A DNA stretch of 14,661 nucleotides from an uncultured Bacteroidales bacterium (GCA_937901455.1 CALDIA010000031.1:1-14661), one strand, 5' to 3'. Counted from the first letter of the stretch, positions 1 through 7,623 are shown. Made by a program: numbers and translations. The notes: generated by a model from the sequence alone, not told the origin.

Positions 1-1
1 T

Positions 2-1210
2 ATTGAAGGCTATGCACCCGACGGCACCGTCTTCGGCTCCGTATCAGGCGTCACCCAACGCGACTGTCCGAACTTCGTGAAGGTGCTCTATTCTAATCCT
101 CAATGCGTTTACAGTATTGCCGACTACAATGCCCGTTACTATGTACTCATGCGCATGGGTATCGAGCAGGACATCACCTTGATTGTGACTGCCAATCCAT
201 CCACTATCGTGGAATTACAGAACAATGTTAATAAATTTTATGACGACTATGTGAAGGACATTGAGAACGGCACCTTGAATGCCAGTCTCAACATAGCGCC
301 TGAGATACGTGCCGAGCTGGAAGCCTGTTTGAAGCCCAATCCAGAGAGAGCTGCCGAGCTCCGTGCCTTGAAGGCTAAATATGGCACCGTACTGCCCAAG
401 CATTATTGGCCGAATTTGCAATTGCTCAACACTTGGAAATGCGGCAACACGAAAGTGTATCTTGACAAGTTCAAGGATTCCTATCCGGAGACCATGCTGC
501 ACCAGGAGTTCGGTTACTTCGCCTCCGAATGTCGCTTCGGTTTGGTATTGGACGACACTGTCAACACCGTGCTCTTCCCGCACTTCCACTACTACGAGTT
601 CATTGACGAGGCTGATTTGGACAACCCCAACCCCACATTCCTGCAACTGCACGAACTGAAAGAAGGCAAACGTTACTGCCCTTATGTAACCACCTTCGCA
701 GGTCTGTATCGCTACAACATGAACGACCTTTTGGAAGTGGGTCCCAACTTCCAGAACACGCCCACCGTGCATCTGATTCAAAAGGTCAACGGCATTGTCA
801 CCATTACAGGCGAGAAACTTCATGAGCGCCAGTTTATTGAAGCCGTACATGGAGCCGAAGAGTCCATTGGGATCAAAACCCGCTTCTTCATTGGTTTTGC
901 TGACCTTTCCATCTTAGGTTACAAATTCTACTACGAGTTTGCCGACCAAAACGTGTCGCAAGAGCAGGCCGAAAAGTTCACCGAGAAGGTGGATGAAATC
1001 CTCATGCGCATCAATGTGGAGTACAAAACCAAGAGAGATTCCTTGCGTTTAAAAATGCCGGAGACGTATCGCATGATTCCAGAATCGTTTGAGACTTTCA
1101 AGGCCGAATGCATCGCAGAGGGTGCTCGCGACGGACAATTCAAGTTGCAATTGCTCCTGCAAGATGAAAAACGGCATGAAAAGTTCAAGAAGCTCGTCAT
1201 CAAAGACTAA
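2..1210 (+). CDS. GH3 superfamily protein, first tandem copy (5' end outside window)
   Basis: The frame is open from base 2 to the TAA at 1208-1210, so 402 residues are visible and the start lies upstream of the window. The first ATG inside the window (77) is not the true start, because codons 2-76 already match residues 164 onward of the next gene. By that alignment about 163 N-terminal residues, including the ATP-binding TSGTT loop, are missing and the full protein would be near 565 residues. Visible GH3 family marks are the ASECRFG segment (about 521-540), with the conserved Glu of the adenylate-forming active site, and YRYNMNDLLEVG from 707, with the nucleotide-ribose Asp. In plants GH3 enzymes adenylate a carboxylic acid and couple it to an amino acid. 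The bacterial substrate is unknown. The protein is probably cytosolic, as no signal or membrane segment is visible. The paralogue follows after 36 bases, suggesting co-transcription. Confidence 0.9.
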   Translation: MEGYAPDGTVFGSVSGVTQRDCPNFVKVLYSNPQCVYSIADYNARYYVLMRMGIEQDITLIVTANPSTIVELQNNVNKFYDDYVKDIENGTLNASLNIAPEIRAELEACLKPNPERAAELRALKAKYGTVLPKHYWPNLQLLNTWKCGNTKVYLDKFKDSYPETMLHQEFGYFASECRFGLVLDDTVNTVLFPHFHYYEFIDEADLDNPNPTFLQLHELKEGKRYCPYVTTFAGLYRYNMNDLLEVGPNFQNTPTVHLIQKVNGIVTITGEKLHERQFIEAVHGAEESIGIKTRFFIGFADLSILGYKFYYEFADQNVSQEQAEKFTEKVDEILMRINVEYKTKRDSLRLKMPETYRMIPESFETFKAECIAEGARDGQFKLQLLLQDEKRHEKFKKLVIKD

Positions 1211-1246
1211 TTTTCTCAGCATCAGTTATCAAACATTTTCTTATAG

Positions 1247-2950
1247 ATGGAAAAGCTCAACAGACCTATTGTTCCTAATTTCCTTTTGGGGGTAGCCGGA
1301 GGTTTACAGTACAGAAATTTCGCAAGATCAGCAAAAAATCCGCGCAAGTGCCAAGAGAGAACCCTTCGGGAAATCCTTACCATAGCACAGGATACCGAAT
1401 ATGGGCGCACACATCATTTCAAGGACATCCTAAAAGCTCAAGACGATGTCGAGCTGTACAAACTATACCAACAGAACGTGCAGCCCAACGACTATGAGGA
1501 CTTGCGGCCATACGTGGAGCGGCACAAAAATGGGGAGTCAGACATCCTCTTTCCTGGCAAACCTGCGCTGTACGCCACCACGTCAGGCACCACCAAAGAG
1601 CCCAAATGGATACCCATCACCCAGCGCTATCTCAAGGATGTGTATGGAAAAATGAATTTGGCTTGGCTTTACACCATGATTCGCAATAGAAGAAAGGTAT
1701 TTGCGGGCAAGTTGGTCAGCATTGTTGGAAAGGTCATCGAGGGATATGCGCCCGACGGCACCATATGCGGTTCCATATCCGGCTTTTCCCAACGCGACTG
1801 TCCACAATGGATGAAGGACTTGTCGCCCTACCCTTTCACCATCTATGAAATTGAGGACTACACAGCCCGATATTACTCGATCATGCGGTTCGGCATTGAG
1901 CACAACACTACCCTTATCATCACAGCCAACCCTTCCACTATTGTGGAGATGCAGAACAATGTGAACGAATATTTCGACCAGTATGTGGAAGACATTGAAA
2001 AGGGCACTCTGAACGCTGCCATGAATGTTCCCGAGTATATTCGCGAATCGTTCAAACCTTTTATGAAGCCGAATCCGGAAAGGGCCGCCGAACTCCGCGC
2101 TCTGAAAGCGAAGTATGGCACTGTACTCCCCAAACACTACTGGCCAGATTTTCAGTTGCTCACCACCTGGAAATGCGGCAATACCAAAGTGTATCTCGAT
2201 AAGTTCAAGGACTCCTTTCCCGCACAGACCTTCCATCAAGAGTTCTCCTACTATGCCACCGAATGCCGTTTCGGTTTAGTAGTGGATGACACTAACAACA
2301 CCGTGCTTTGTCCACACATGCACTATTATGAATTTGTCGCGGAGGAGGATATGGACAAACCTGACAACGAGAAACGCTTCTGGCAACTTCATGAACTGCA
2401 AACTGGAAAACGATACATCACTTTCGTGACCACCTACGCCGGACTCTACCGCTATAATATGAACGACTTGGTTGAAGTGGGACCGCGCTATTGGAACACC
2501 CCGTCGGTGTTCTTGGTGCAGAAAGTCAATGGCATTGTCACCATGACAGGCGAGAAACTGCATGAACGTCAGTTTATAGAGGCTGTGCATACTGCCGAGA
2601 AAGAGTTGCAATTACCTTTACAATTCTTCATTGGCTTTGCCGATTTGGGCCTGTCTGCCTACCGTTTCTACTATGAGTTTGAAAATCTGGAAACAACGCA
2701 GGAACAGGCTGAAATTTTCACCAAACGAGTTGATGAGTTACTGAAGGGATACAACCAGGAATATAAATCAAAGCGGGACTCATTGCGTGTCAAAGACCCT
2801 GTAACGCACAGATTGCAGCGCAACTCATTCGAGACCTTCAAGGCCCAATGCATTGCAGAGGGCAAGCGCGACGGCCAGTTCAAACTCAACTTGCTGTTGC
2901 AGGATGAAGGACGGCACGAGAAATTCAAGAACTTGGTGATCAATGGATAG
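1247..2950 (+). CDS. GH3 auxin-responsive promoter family protein (acyl-acid-amido synthetase-like), second copy
   Basis: This complete 567-residue protein has the length usual for the GH3 family of adenylate-forming enzymes. The ATP-binding loop TTSGTTKEPK is at residues 111-120. The ATECRFG motif contains Glu339, and YRYNMNDLVEVG begins at residue 401 with Asp407. These are the three ATP/AMP motifs expected for acyl-adenylate formation and transfer to an amine. There is no signal peptide or membrane helix. It is a clear tandem duplicate of the preceding gene, with long identical runs such as KPNPERAAELRALKAKYG. The copies differ in the segment just after the QRDCP motif and in a two-residue insertion near residue 370. 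The ATG at 1247 is the first after the upstream stop and gives the usual N-terminus (MEKLNRPIVPNFLLG). No strong ribosome site is seen, as is normal in Bacteroidetes. The acid and amine substrates cannot be read from the sequence. Confidence 0.93.
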   Translation: MEKLNRPIVPNFLLGVAGGLQYRNFARSAKNPRKCQERTLREILTIAQDTEYGRTHHFKDILKAQDDVELYKLYQQNVQPNDYEDLRPYVERHKNGESDILFPGKPALYATTSGTTKEPKWIPITQRYLKDVYGKMNLAWLYTMIRNRRKVFAGKLVSIVGKVIEGYAPDGTICGSISGFSQRDCPQWMKDLSPYPFTIYEIEDYTARYYSIMRFGIEHNTTLIITANPSTIVEMQNNVNEYFDQYVEDIEKGTLNAAMNVPEYIRESFKPFMKPNPERAAELRALKAKYGTVLPKHYWPDFQLLTTWKCGNTKVYLDKFKDSFPAQTFHQEFSYYATECRFGLVVDDTNNTVLCPHMHYYEFVAEEDMDKPDNEKRFWQLHELQTGKRYITFVTTYAGLYRYNMNDLVEVGPRYWNTPSVFLVQKVNGIVTMTGEKLHERQFIEAVHTAEKELQLPLQFFIGFADLGLSAYRFYYEFENLETTQEQAEIFTKRVDELLKGYNQEYKSKRDSLRVKDPVTHRLQRNSFETFKAQCIAEGKRDGQFKLNLLLQDEGRHEKFKNLVING

Positions 2951-2989
2951 CAGTCAGGTATCTTCTAATGGCTATTTGTTGTTAGTTAT

Positions 2990-2997
2990 TAGATTTG
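2990..2997 (+). promoter_or_regulatory. Possible -7 promoter box for the 3021 gene
   Basis: TAGATTTG matches the Bacteroidetes -7 consensus TAnnTTTG and lies 23 bases before the ATG at 3021, which would give a very short leader. No TTTG-like -33 element is found about 19-21 bases upstream; the nearest TTTG (2975-2978) is only 11 bases away. The match may therefore be chance, and the gene could instead be read through from the GH3 pair. Confidence 0.3.
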
Positions 2998-3020
2998 GAC
3001 GTTAGATTATTACAGAGCAG

Positions 3021-3653
3021 ATGAGGGAAATCGCACTTTTATTAGCCTTTTGTGTACTAACAACCACCCTTGTTGCACAAAACCCAGCCTTAAATGTACC
3101 TAAATTCAAAGGCATTGTAATGACTGGCACCGTTGACCAATTTGGCAGCAAATTGTCAAGTCAAGGCTTTGAATTCCTTGGGAAAGAAGATTACGGTTCT
3201 ATGTATATGGGTCGTTTTGCCGGAATGAATGACTGCATTGTTGTATTAGTGTCTGCGGAAAAATCAAACGACATTGCCGCTGTTAATGTATTGGTAGGCT
3301 TGAAAATCTCCGGTTACGAAGTCTATAGTTATGAAACTTGGGAGAAACTTCTTGGTGACTATGAAGACTTAAAAGAGCTCCTGACTAAAAAGTATGGGGA
3401 ACCAACCAAACAGAACGCCAGATTCACACAAGATGCCATTGCTTCATCTTCATTTTTTAAATTGCATGCAGTAAAAGAGGGACAGTGTGAATACTACACG
3501 ACATGGGGTGACTCGGATGTTGACAAGATGGTTGTACAATTATCCATTAAGGGTGGCAAAAGTATGGGCTTGGAGTGTGCTATAATAGCGCTGCAATATT
3601 TGAATGTTGACAAAGTCAAGGATTCCCAAAAAGAGATTCTGGATGATTTATAA
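3021..3653 (+). CDS. Secreted hypothetical protein, common Bacteroidales family
   Basis: This is a 210-residue protein. Residues 1-19 (MREIALLLAFCVLTTTLVA) form a signal peptide, probably cleaved before Gln20, so the mature protein is periplasmic or exported. The body opens with KFKGIVMTGTVDQFGSKL, followed by a segment with GFEFLGKEDYG and repeated short beta-like stretches, and it ends in KEILDDL. From memory this pattern belongs to a widespread Bacteroides/Prevotella family with no assigned function. No catalytic motif, metal site or membrane anchor is visible after the signal. The gene starts 70 bases after the second GH3 gene on the same strand and converges with the small membrane-protein gene ending at 3704, leaving 50 bases between them. 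No clear terminator is seen in that gap. Confidence 0.85.
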   Translation: MREIALLLAFCVLTTTLVAQNPALNVPKFKGIVMTGTVDQFGSKLSSQGFEFLGKEDYGSMYMGRFAGMNDCIVVLVSAEKSNDIAAVNVLVGLKISGYEVYSYETWEKLLGDYEDLKELLTKKYGEPTKQNARFTQDAIASSSFFKLHAVKEGQCEYYTTWGDSDVDKMVVQLSIKGGKSMGLECAIIALQYLNVDKVKDSQKEILDDL

Positions 3654-3703
3654 AACCTGATCATCCTATTTGACATCCAATTAGATTGAAGCGACACAAC
3701 ATC

Positions 3704-3904
3704 CTACCCGAACAGCCACCCGAACAAAGCGATAAGTCCTGCTATAATAAGTCCCCAGATGAATATTTGCAGAATGATTGCCCCACAACCACTACCAGCC
3801 TGAAATGCACCCAGCAAACAGCCAGCAGGTTCTCCATCAGAAGCAAAATATCCGATTATGCCCCCTATCAATGCCACCACCAAAATTACAATAAGCCATT
3901 TCAT
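3704..3904 (-). CDS. Small glycine-rich membrane protein, two predicted helices
   Basis: This 66-residue protein is almost wholly hydrophobic. Residues 3-20 (WLIVILVVALIGGIIGYF) form one membrane helix. A short polar loop with SDGEPAGC follows, and residues 42-65 form a second glycine- and tryptophan-rich helix ending in GWLFG. An AAGGTAAG stretch just before the ATG may serve as a ribosome site. It begins 26 bases after the lipoprotein stop on the same strand, so the two are probably co-transcribed. The family is not recognised; small proteins of this shape can be holin-like, toxin-like or subunits of membrane complexes, but nothing here decides between these. An overlapping plus-strand frame (3686-3934) is proline-, serine- and threonine-rich and looks like a shadow. 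Confidence 0.65.
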   Translation of the reverse strand: MKWLIVILVVALIGGIIGYFASDGEPAGCLLGAFQAGSGCGAIILQIFIWGLIIAGLIALFGWLFG

Positions 3905-3930
3905 ATCTTACCTTATCTTTTTATCAATTT

Positions 3931-5088
3931 TTAATAAGCTCTCATCACTATTGACCTAACTTCCTTTTCAGTCAGAAGACCATCCAATAGCACCTGTATT
4001 GTTTCTACCATCTCTTCATTCGAATCGTTAATTGAGAAAAAACACCAATTATCTTTTGATGGAACCTTAAGACATAGTGTCCTTGACTTTAGAAGATTAC
4101 CTAAATGACGATTATTCAATTCACATGTGATGCTCAACATTGTGTAAACAGAAATTTGATTATCTGACACATCTTCCTTTATGAGACTATATGGAAGAAG
4201 GGAAATATTCGAAAACTCTTGAATGTCGATATCGTCCATAAACATCCGTATCACTTCATACTCGGACAAATCTCGGCCAAATATTTTTCTATATCCATTC
4301 AGATAGAGATATTTTGTCAAACTGCCAGGTTGGTTGCCTTTGATAATGTTTCCCATATCTGAAAAGTCTTCTAAAAGTTCTGTTTCGACATCGTCTTGTG
4401 GTGAATATTTTTTATACTGAAGTCCCTCACCAGTGTACGACAATAAGATACTCCTTATCTTATCACATTGTGACTCATCGACTCCTTCGTTTTTCATAAA
4501 ACCCATCAGAACCTCTATTCTATCAAAAGTATAGAGATCGTGGGCTGGAAAATTTTCCTCATAAAAACTCCACTTGCCATTTTTATTAAAACACACCATA
4601 TCTTTATTTTCGCACTTAAAAGTACCATCTGGAATAGAAATGAGAGTGGAAACATTGTAGCATCTTACATCCAGTCCGTTTGATTGTGACGAAAACACCT
4701 CCTTGGAAATGTACGGAAAATAACTGCACTTGTCTATTATTTCATCTCGTTCAGCAAACATCAAGTTGTGTTTTTCCAAATAATCTTCCCGATCTACATA
4801 ATATGGCAATTTTCCACCATTTACCCCTTCGCAATATTTTTCTTCCCCATACAAAAGAACCAATCCCGGTGAATAAGTATAGTCCAACTTACGATTGTAA
4901 TCCCCTTTCCATTGAAAAGACAACATCGTCTTTATAGAATCATCCAATCCTTTAGAGCCAGTAGAAATATCACACATAAATGGAAAACTCGGAGTATCAA
5001 CAACAGCTTCCCAAACATGTTCCTTGCATCCAGCAAGAGCTACAATCGAAAGAAGTAAACAAATAATTTTACGAAAACGATTTAACAT
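3931..5088 (-). CDS. Hypothetical lipoprotein
   Basis: This 385-residue protein has a lipoprotein signal: a basic N-terminus (MLNRFRK), a hydrophobic stretch (IICLLLSIVALA) and the lipobox LAGC with Cys21 as the lipidation site. It is therefore predicted to be anchored in the inner or outer membrane after Sec export and processing by signal peptidase II. The mature part is charged and tyrosine-rich, with no recognised domain, catalytic motif or repeat. The coding region is visibly AT-richer than the GH3 genes on one side and the kam genes on the other, which hints at horizontal acquisition or at a fast-evolving accessory locus. A small two-helix membrane protein gene follows 26 bases downstream. 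Upstream lie a pair of TCGCGA palindromes and an IS scar. The function is unknown. Confidence 0.85.
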   Translation of the reverse strand: MLNRFRKIICLLLSIVALAGCKEHVWEAVVDTPSFPFMCDISTGSKGLDDSIKTMLSFQWKGDYNRKLDYTYSPGLVLLYGEEKYCEGVNGGKLPYYVDREDYLEKHNLMFAERDEIIDKCSYFPYISKEVFSSQSNGLDVRCYNVSTLISIPDGTFKCENKDMVCFNKNGKWSFYEENFPAHDLYTFDRIEVLMGFMKNEGVDESQCDKIRSILLSYTGEGLQYKKYSPQDDVETELLEDFSDMGNIIKGNQPGSLTKYLYLNGYRKIFGRDLSEYEVIRMFMDDIDIQEFSNISLLPYSLIKEDVSDNQISVYTMLSITCELNNRHLGNLLKSRTLCLKVPSKDNWCFFSINDSNEEMVETIQVLLDGLLTEKEVRSIVMRAY

Positions 5089-5118
5089 ACCTTCAGGGGA
5101 CCTCTATTTTTACAATTA

Positions 5119-5144
5119 TCGCGACACACCTCCAGAACTCGCGA
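5119..5144. repeat. Paired TCGCGA palindromes upstream of the lipoprotein gene
   Basis: TCGCGA occurs at 5119-5124 and 5139-5144. The two are exactly 20 bases apart start to start, about two helical turns, and lie 30-56 bases upstream of the lipoprotein ATG. Each hexamer is self-complementary, so together they can be read as a direct repeat or as an inverted repeat with a 14-base loop. They stand out as GC-rich islands in AT-rich DNA. The arrangement would suit a dimeric regulator binding one face of the helix, or a small leader hairpin, but chance is possible. Confidence 0.4.
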
Positions 5145-5272
5145 AGTCCTTTAAACAAGAACTGAAGATATGACGCCGAAAATTTAGATAATATTCTTAT
5201 AGGCAGGTCTGATTTTTGATTTTTCTACTTTTTTAGGAATACATTTTATTGACTATTAATTAGTTAAATCCT

Positions 5273-5450
5273 TTAATTCATTCCAAGACGCATCACTAGC
5301 TCGTACCGGCACAGGTTGTAGACTATGTTTGTCAGGGTGTTGTAGGCCGCATTCCTCGCAAAACCGATTGTTGAATTTCTCCATTGTCTCGTCGCTGTCG
5401 AAAAGCCCGACATTGCCTTGCTGCTTGTATGTCGGTTTGATCTGATTCAT
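5273..5450 (-). pseudogene. Internally deleted IS transposase remnant (IS5/IS1182-like)
   Basis: The first 28 codons from the ATG at 5450 read MNQIKPTYKQQGNVGLFDSD and then ETMEKFNN. This is the 'GLFD...' N-terminus seen in many IS5/IS1182-type DDE transposases. Downstream, in the frame shifted by one base, codons 5350-5276 read AAYNTLTNIVYNLCRYE and then LVMRLGMN, followed by TAA (5275-5273). That is the typical C-terminus of the same transposases. The central few hundred codons, including the catalytic acidic triad, are gone, and the join falls near 5366-5372. Read straight through, the first frame gives a meaningless 64-residue product ending at 5256. The remnant is therefore an inactive IS scar. 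Clear terminal inverted repeats were not found on either side. The family assignment rests on recalled end motifs and is moderately sure; the two-ended, out-of-frame structure is directly visible. Confidence 0.7.
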
Positions 5451-5689
5451 CGTTCATCCAAATTTGCCGCAAATACACAAATAACTCTTTGAATGACAAT
5501 TGGTTGCGAAAGATTTTTTTTGTAAAAAGTTCATCTGTCGCAAATTGGCAGAAACAGGGATTTCGGGGGGGGCGGTTTTTAGCGGATATATGCTCATAAG
5601 AAGCTGTTATTCAGAATGAAATAATTAGAAGTTTCCTTCAGAGAATTTTGATGCAAAAATAGACATAATCAATCTCAACCTCTATTTCC

Positions 5690-5702
5690 TGCAAGGCTTG
5701 CA
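5690..5702. repeat. Palindrome TGCAAGGCTTGCA, copy A
   Basis: This is a perfect 6-1-6 inverted repeat (TGCAAG-G-CTTGCA). Including flanking bases, the 15-mer CTGCAAGGCTTGCAA recurs exactly at 7660-7674. On the minus strand each copy lies the same distance (37 bases between matching edges) upstream of a -7-like box: TATTTTTG here and TATCTTTG at the other copy. Here the -33 position reads TAGA, so this copy lacks a good promoter. It also lies about 80 bases beyond the stop of the 520-residue gene. It may be a regulator site or a short dispersed repeat. Confidence 0.55.
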
Positions 5703-5742
5703 ATAAAAATGTCGAGTATTATATGAGAGAACAGACTCCTTG

Positions 5743-5769
5743 AAGATCAACACCAGTAGTCTTGACCTT
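5743..5769 (-). terminator. Weak hairpin after the 520-residue gene
   Basis: On the minus strand AAGGTCAA and TTGATCTT can pair over 8 bases with one G-U, leaving an 11-base loop, starting 15 bases after the stop codon of the 520-residue gene. No T-run follows on the minus strand. On the plus strand the stem is followed by GTGGTTTTT. It may be an mRNA 3'-end stabiliser or a weak terminator. Confidence 0.3.
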
Positions 5770-5783
5770 GTGGTTTTTGCAAG

Positions 5784-7346
5784 TTACAGCTTGACCTCCC
5801 AAACCACCTTTTCCTTTGGCAACATAATGCTTTTTGCCTCTCCGCGCTTACCTGTCACGAAATAGTATCGGGCGTAACACTCGTCAAATTCGCGCAGAAA
5901 GGCTTCCCGTATGCGCGAACATTTCTCATTTATTGAATTCAGAGTCGGGTTTGTAACATCTTCAATGCTTTGCAATACGGTTTCATCGTTCCAGCTGTGA
6001 GTAACTTGGCGATACAGGTATAGTAATTCCTCACGATATTTGGATAGGTGCTTGAACAAGATACCTTCGGGATGTCTCAAAAAGAGCATGAACACGGCTT
6101 TGGGCAATGGGGTCATCTTGATTTCTATATTTCCATAATCGGGCAGTATAATTTGAAATTCGCGCGTAATAACAAGGCGACTCAGGGTGGGTTCCGGCTC
6201 AATAAGCGCCCGCAATTGATAATCGTGCACGCCACGCCGTCTTAATTCTTTCACACGCACCTCAATCTCTTTCATCAAATCGACAGAAGAAGTATCAAAA
6301 TAATAATCGGCCGTGTCATCATCCTCTATTTCTGATTTGGAGGTATGGGCAAGTGCATAGGTATCACCGACGTATCCCTTGGTAATATTATTGACATACA
6401 AAACAAAATAGTCTGTCAAAGGGATCTCTTCTGTTTGAAAGATTCTCCTGATTGTAAAGTAATAGTTCTCTCTCCACTCCTTGGGGGCTGGCTCAAAGGG
6501 GGTGCCATACATCATTTGATGCCTTTCATTTGCCTTGGCAATCTGCTCAGGGGTTTCACAGGCAAGCAGTTCTGGTGATATTTTTCGATAATGCAGGAGG
6601 ACGGGACCGGAGATGGTGCCTTGCGCCAGACACTTAGAAATCATTTCATTTGTTATGGCAGACAAAACACGCTGATCCCTGTCTGTTTGCAAATATGGGA
6701 ACATATAGTTCAACACCTCTGCAGGCACTGCATCTTTTTGTAATTTGGCGGGATATACAAACTCATAATCAAATCTTTTGAACAATTTGCGGAGAGTATC
6801 GTAATACTTGTCTATGAAAATGCTTATCTCTGGATAATCGGGATCTTCTATATAGATAACTTGTTCAACAGTAGGATGAAAAGGTAAATCGTGAGAAATG
6901 AGAACATATTTCTGCTGACTGTTATTCCCTGAAGTATTGCAGGAAATTCTCGTATATATATCACTTTTCCTATTCATTTCTGAAAAAGTCTCTGTCGTTT
7001 CTAAACGAAAAGGCAATAAATCCACCAAGTCCATAGTGTATTTGGCGCTATAATCAACATTTGAAGGCCTTTTAGCAAAAAGCCACAACCATCTATAAAG
7101 ATCATAGGGAAGTTTTAATACATCCACCAATAATTTTGGCAGATTTTTCGAGATGTTCTTGAATGACCTCGCCTCTCTTTTATTGGCGCTAAAAAAAAAG
7201 TGCCCGAAAAAAAAGTCATAGTATCTGTGAGTAAAGGCTATGGAATACGCTTGCCAGGCCTTGCGACCTGCATCGAACAGCAAAGGCAAGGCTATTATAA
7301 GAATATAAGCAAGCAGCAGAAAAAGAAAAATTTGTATTCCTAACAT
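5784..7346 (-). CDS. Membrane-anchored protein with OmpR-like winged-helix C-terminus (putative regulator)
   Basis: This is a 520-residue protein. Residues 5-24 form a strong N-terminal membrane helix, followed by a basic, aromatic stretch (YYDFFFGHFFF near 42-52) that would sit on the cytosolic side. Residues 100-390 are a mixed alpha/beta region with no recognised family. Residues 395-518 resemble an OmpR/PhoB-type winged helix. A strand pair leads into MTPLPKAVFMLFLRHPEGIL (411-430), like the 'LTplE..LL..L..pg.vv' pattern. A helix at SINEKCSRIREAFL (471-484) sits where the recognition helix would be, and YYFVTGKRGEAK (494-505) could form the wing. I recall similar C-terminal regions in uncharacterised Bacteroides proteins. 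If this is right, it is a membrane-tethered DNA-binding protein. The fold call is inference; the membrane anchor is clear. It follows a 52-residue acidic protein gene by 40 bases and probably shares its promoter. Confidence 0.8.
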   Translation of the reverse strand: MLGIQIFLFLLLAYILIIALPLLFDAGRKAWQAYSIAFTHRYYDFFFGHFFFSANKREARSFKNISKNLPKLLVDVLKLPYDLYRWLWLFAKRPSNVDYSAKYTMDLVDLLPFRLETTETFSEMNRKSDIYTRISCNTSGNNSQQKYVLISHDLPFHPTVEQVIYIEDPDYPEISIFIDKYYDTLRKLFKRFDYEFVYPAKLQKDAVPAEVLNYMFPYLQTDRDQRVLSAITNEMISKCLAQGTISGPVLLHYRKISPELLACETPEQIAKANERHQMMYGTPFEPAPKEWRENYYFTIRRIFQTEEIPLTDYFVLYVNNITKGYVGDTYALAHTSKSEIEDDDTADYYFDTSSVDLMKEIEVRVKELRRRGVHDYQLRALIEPEPTLSRLVITREFQIILPDYGNIEIKMTPLPKAVFMLFLRHPEGILFKHLSKYREELLYLYRQVTHSWNDETVLQSIEDVTNPTLNSINEKCSRIREAFLREFDECYARYYFVTGKRGEAKSIMLPKEKVVWEVKL

Positions 7347-7386
7347 TCACCTATTCTTACAGCACCATGAAGGTTAATAGTTTTGT

Positions 7387-7545
7387 TCAATCTATATTCC
7401 AATAGGCTTCTGGTTCACCGTCCAAAGCATCAGCAATCATTTCATCATCCCAGCCTTCCACATCATGCACATAAGTGCCTGCATAGGGGCTGTCATCATC
7501 TTCATCATAGTAAAAGCAGCAATTCTTGCAATCATTAATTTTCAT
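7387..7545 (-). CDS. Small acidic cysteine-containing protein (52 residues)
   Basis: An open frame from the ATG at 7545-7543 to the TGA at 7389-7387 encodes 52 residues beginning MKINDCKNCCFYYDEDDDSP and ending EPEAYWNID. It is strongly acidic, with many Asp and Glu and only two Lys, and has three cysteines in a C-x2-CC cluster at positions 6, 9 and 10 that could bind metal. It has no membrane segment or signal. Support for its being real: it fills the gap between a well-formed promoter (7624-7655) and the 520-residue gene, the next start is 40 bases downstream, and the amino-acid pattern is clearly protein-like (GWDDEMIADALDGEPEAYW). The family is not recognised. It may act with the downstream membrane protein. 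Confidence 0.7.
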   Translation of the reverse strand: MKINDCKNCCFYYDEDDDSPYAGTYVHDVEGWDDEMIADALDGEPEAYWNID

Positions 7546-7623
7546 TTTTTCGTCTTTTTAGGCTCCCAAAGACTGTATAAGACAGCCGTTTGTGAGACGT
7601 GATTATTATTTGTAAATTTGCAG

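Larger units (their letters stand above)
5454..5783. other. Intergenic region of about 330 bases between IS scar and 520-residue gene
   Basis: No convincing gene is seen. The stretch holds a 13-base perfect inverted repeat ATTTGC-C-GCAAAT (5462-5474) and an uninterrupted run of eight G (5565-5572). It also holds a -7-like box TATTTTTG on the minus strand (5661-5654), the palindrome TGCAAGGCTTGCA (5690-5702) and a hairpin (5743-5769). A 47-codon minus-strand frame (5597-5454) runs through the G tract but has no recognisable product. Confidence 0.6.

Noticed and set aside
215..850. Long minus-strand open frame of 211 codons opposite the first GH3 gene
   Set aside because: Lies wholly antisense to a conserved gene, reads as Val/Gln/Glu-rich sequence without domain features, and a similar frame recurs opposite the paralogue (1583-2239), as expected from shared codon bias.
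2964..2993. TCTAAT/ATTAGA hairpin after the second GH3 gene
   Set aside because: Six A/T-rich pairs with an 18-base loop and no T-run; too weak to call a terminator.
3686..3934. Plus-strand 82-codon frame overlapping the small membrane-protein gene
   Set aside because: Pro/Ser/Thr/Gln-rich composition without structure; the minus-strand reading gives two clean membrane helices and fits the operon spacing.
5161..5640. Terminal inverted repeats of the deleted IS
   Set aside because: Compared AGGCAGGTCTGATTTTT near 5201 with the reverse complement of the 5480-5560 region; only short T-rich resemblance was found, not enough to name IS ends.
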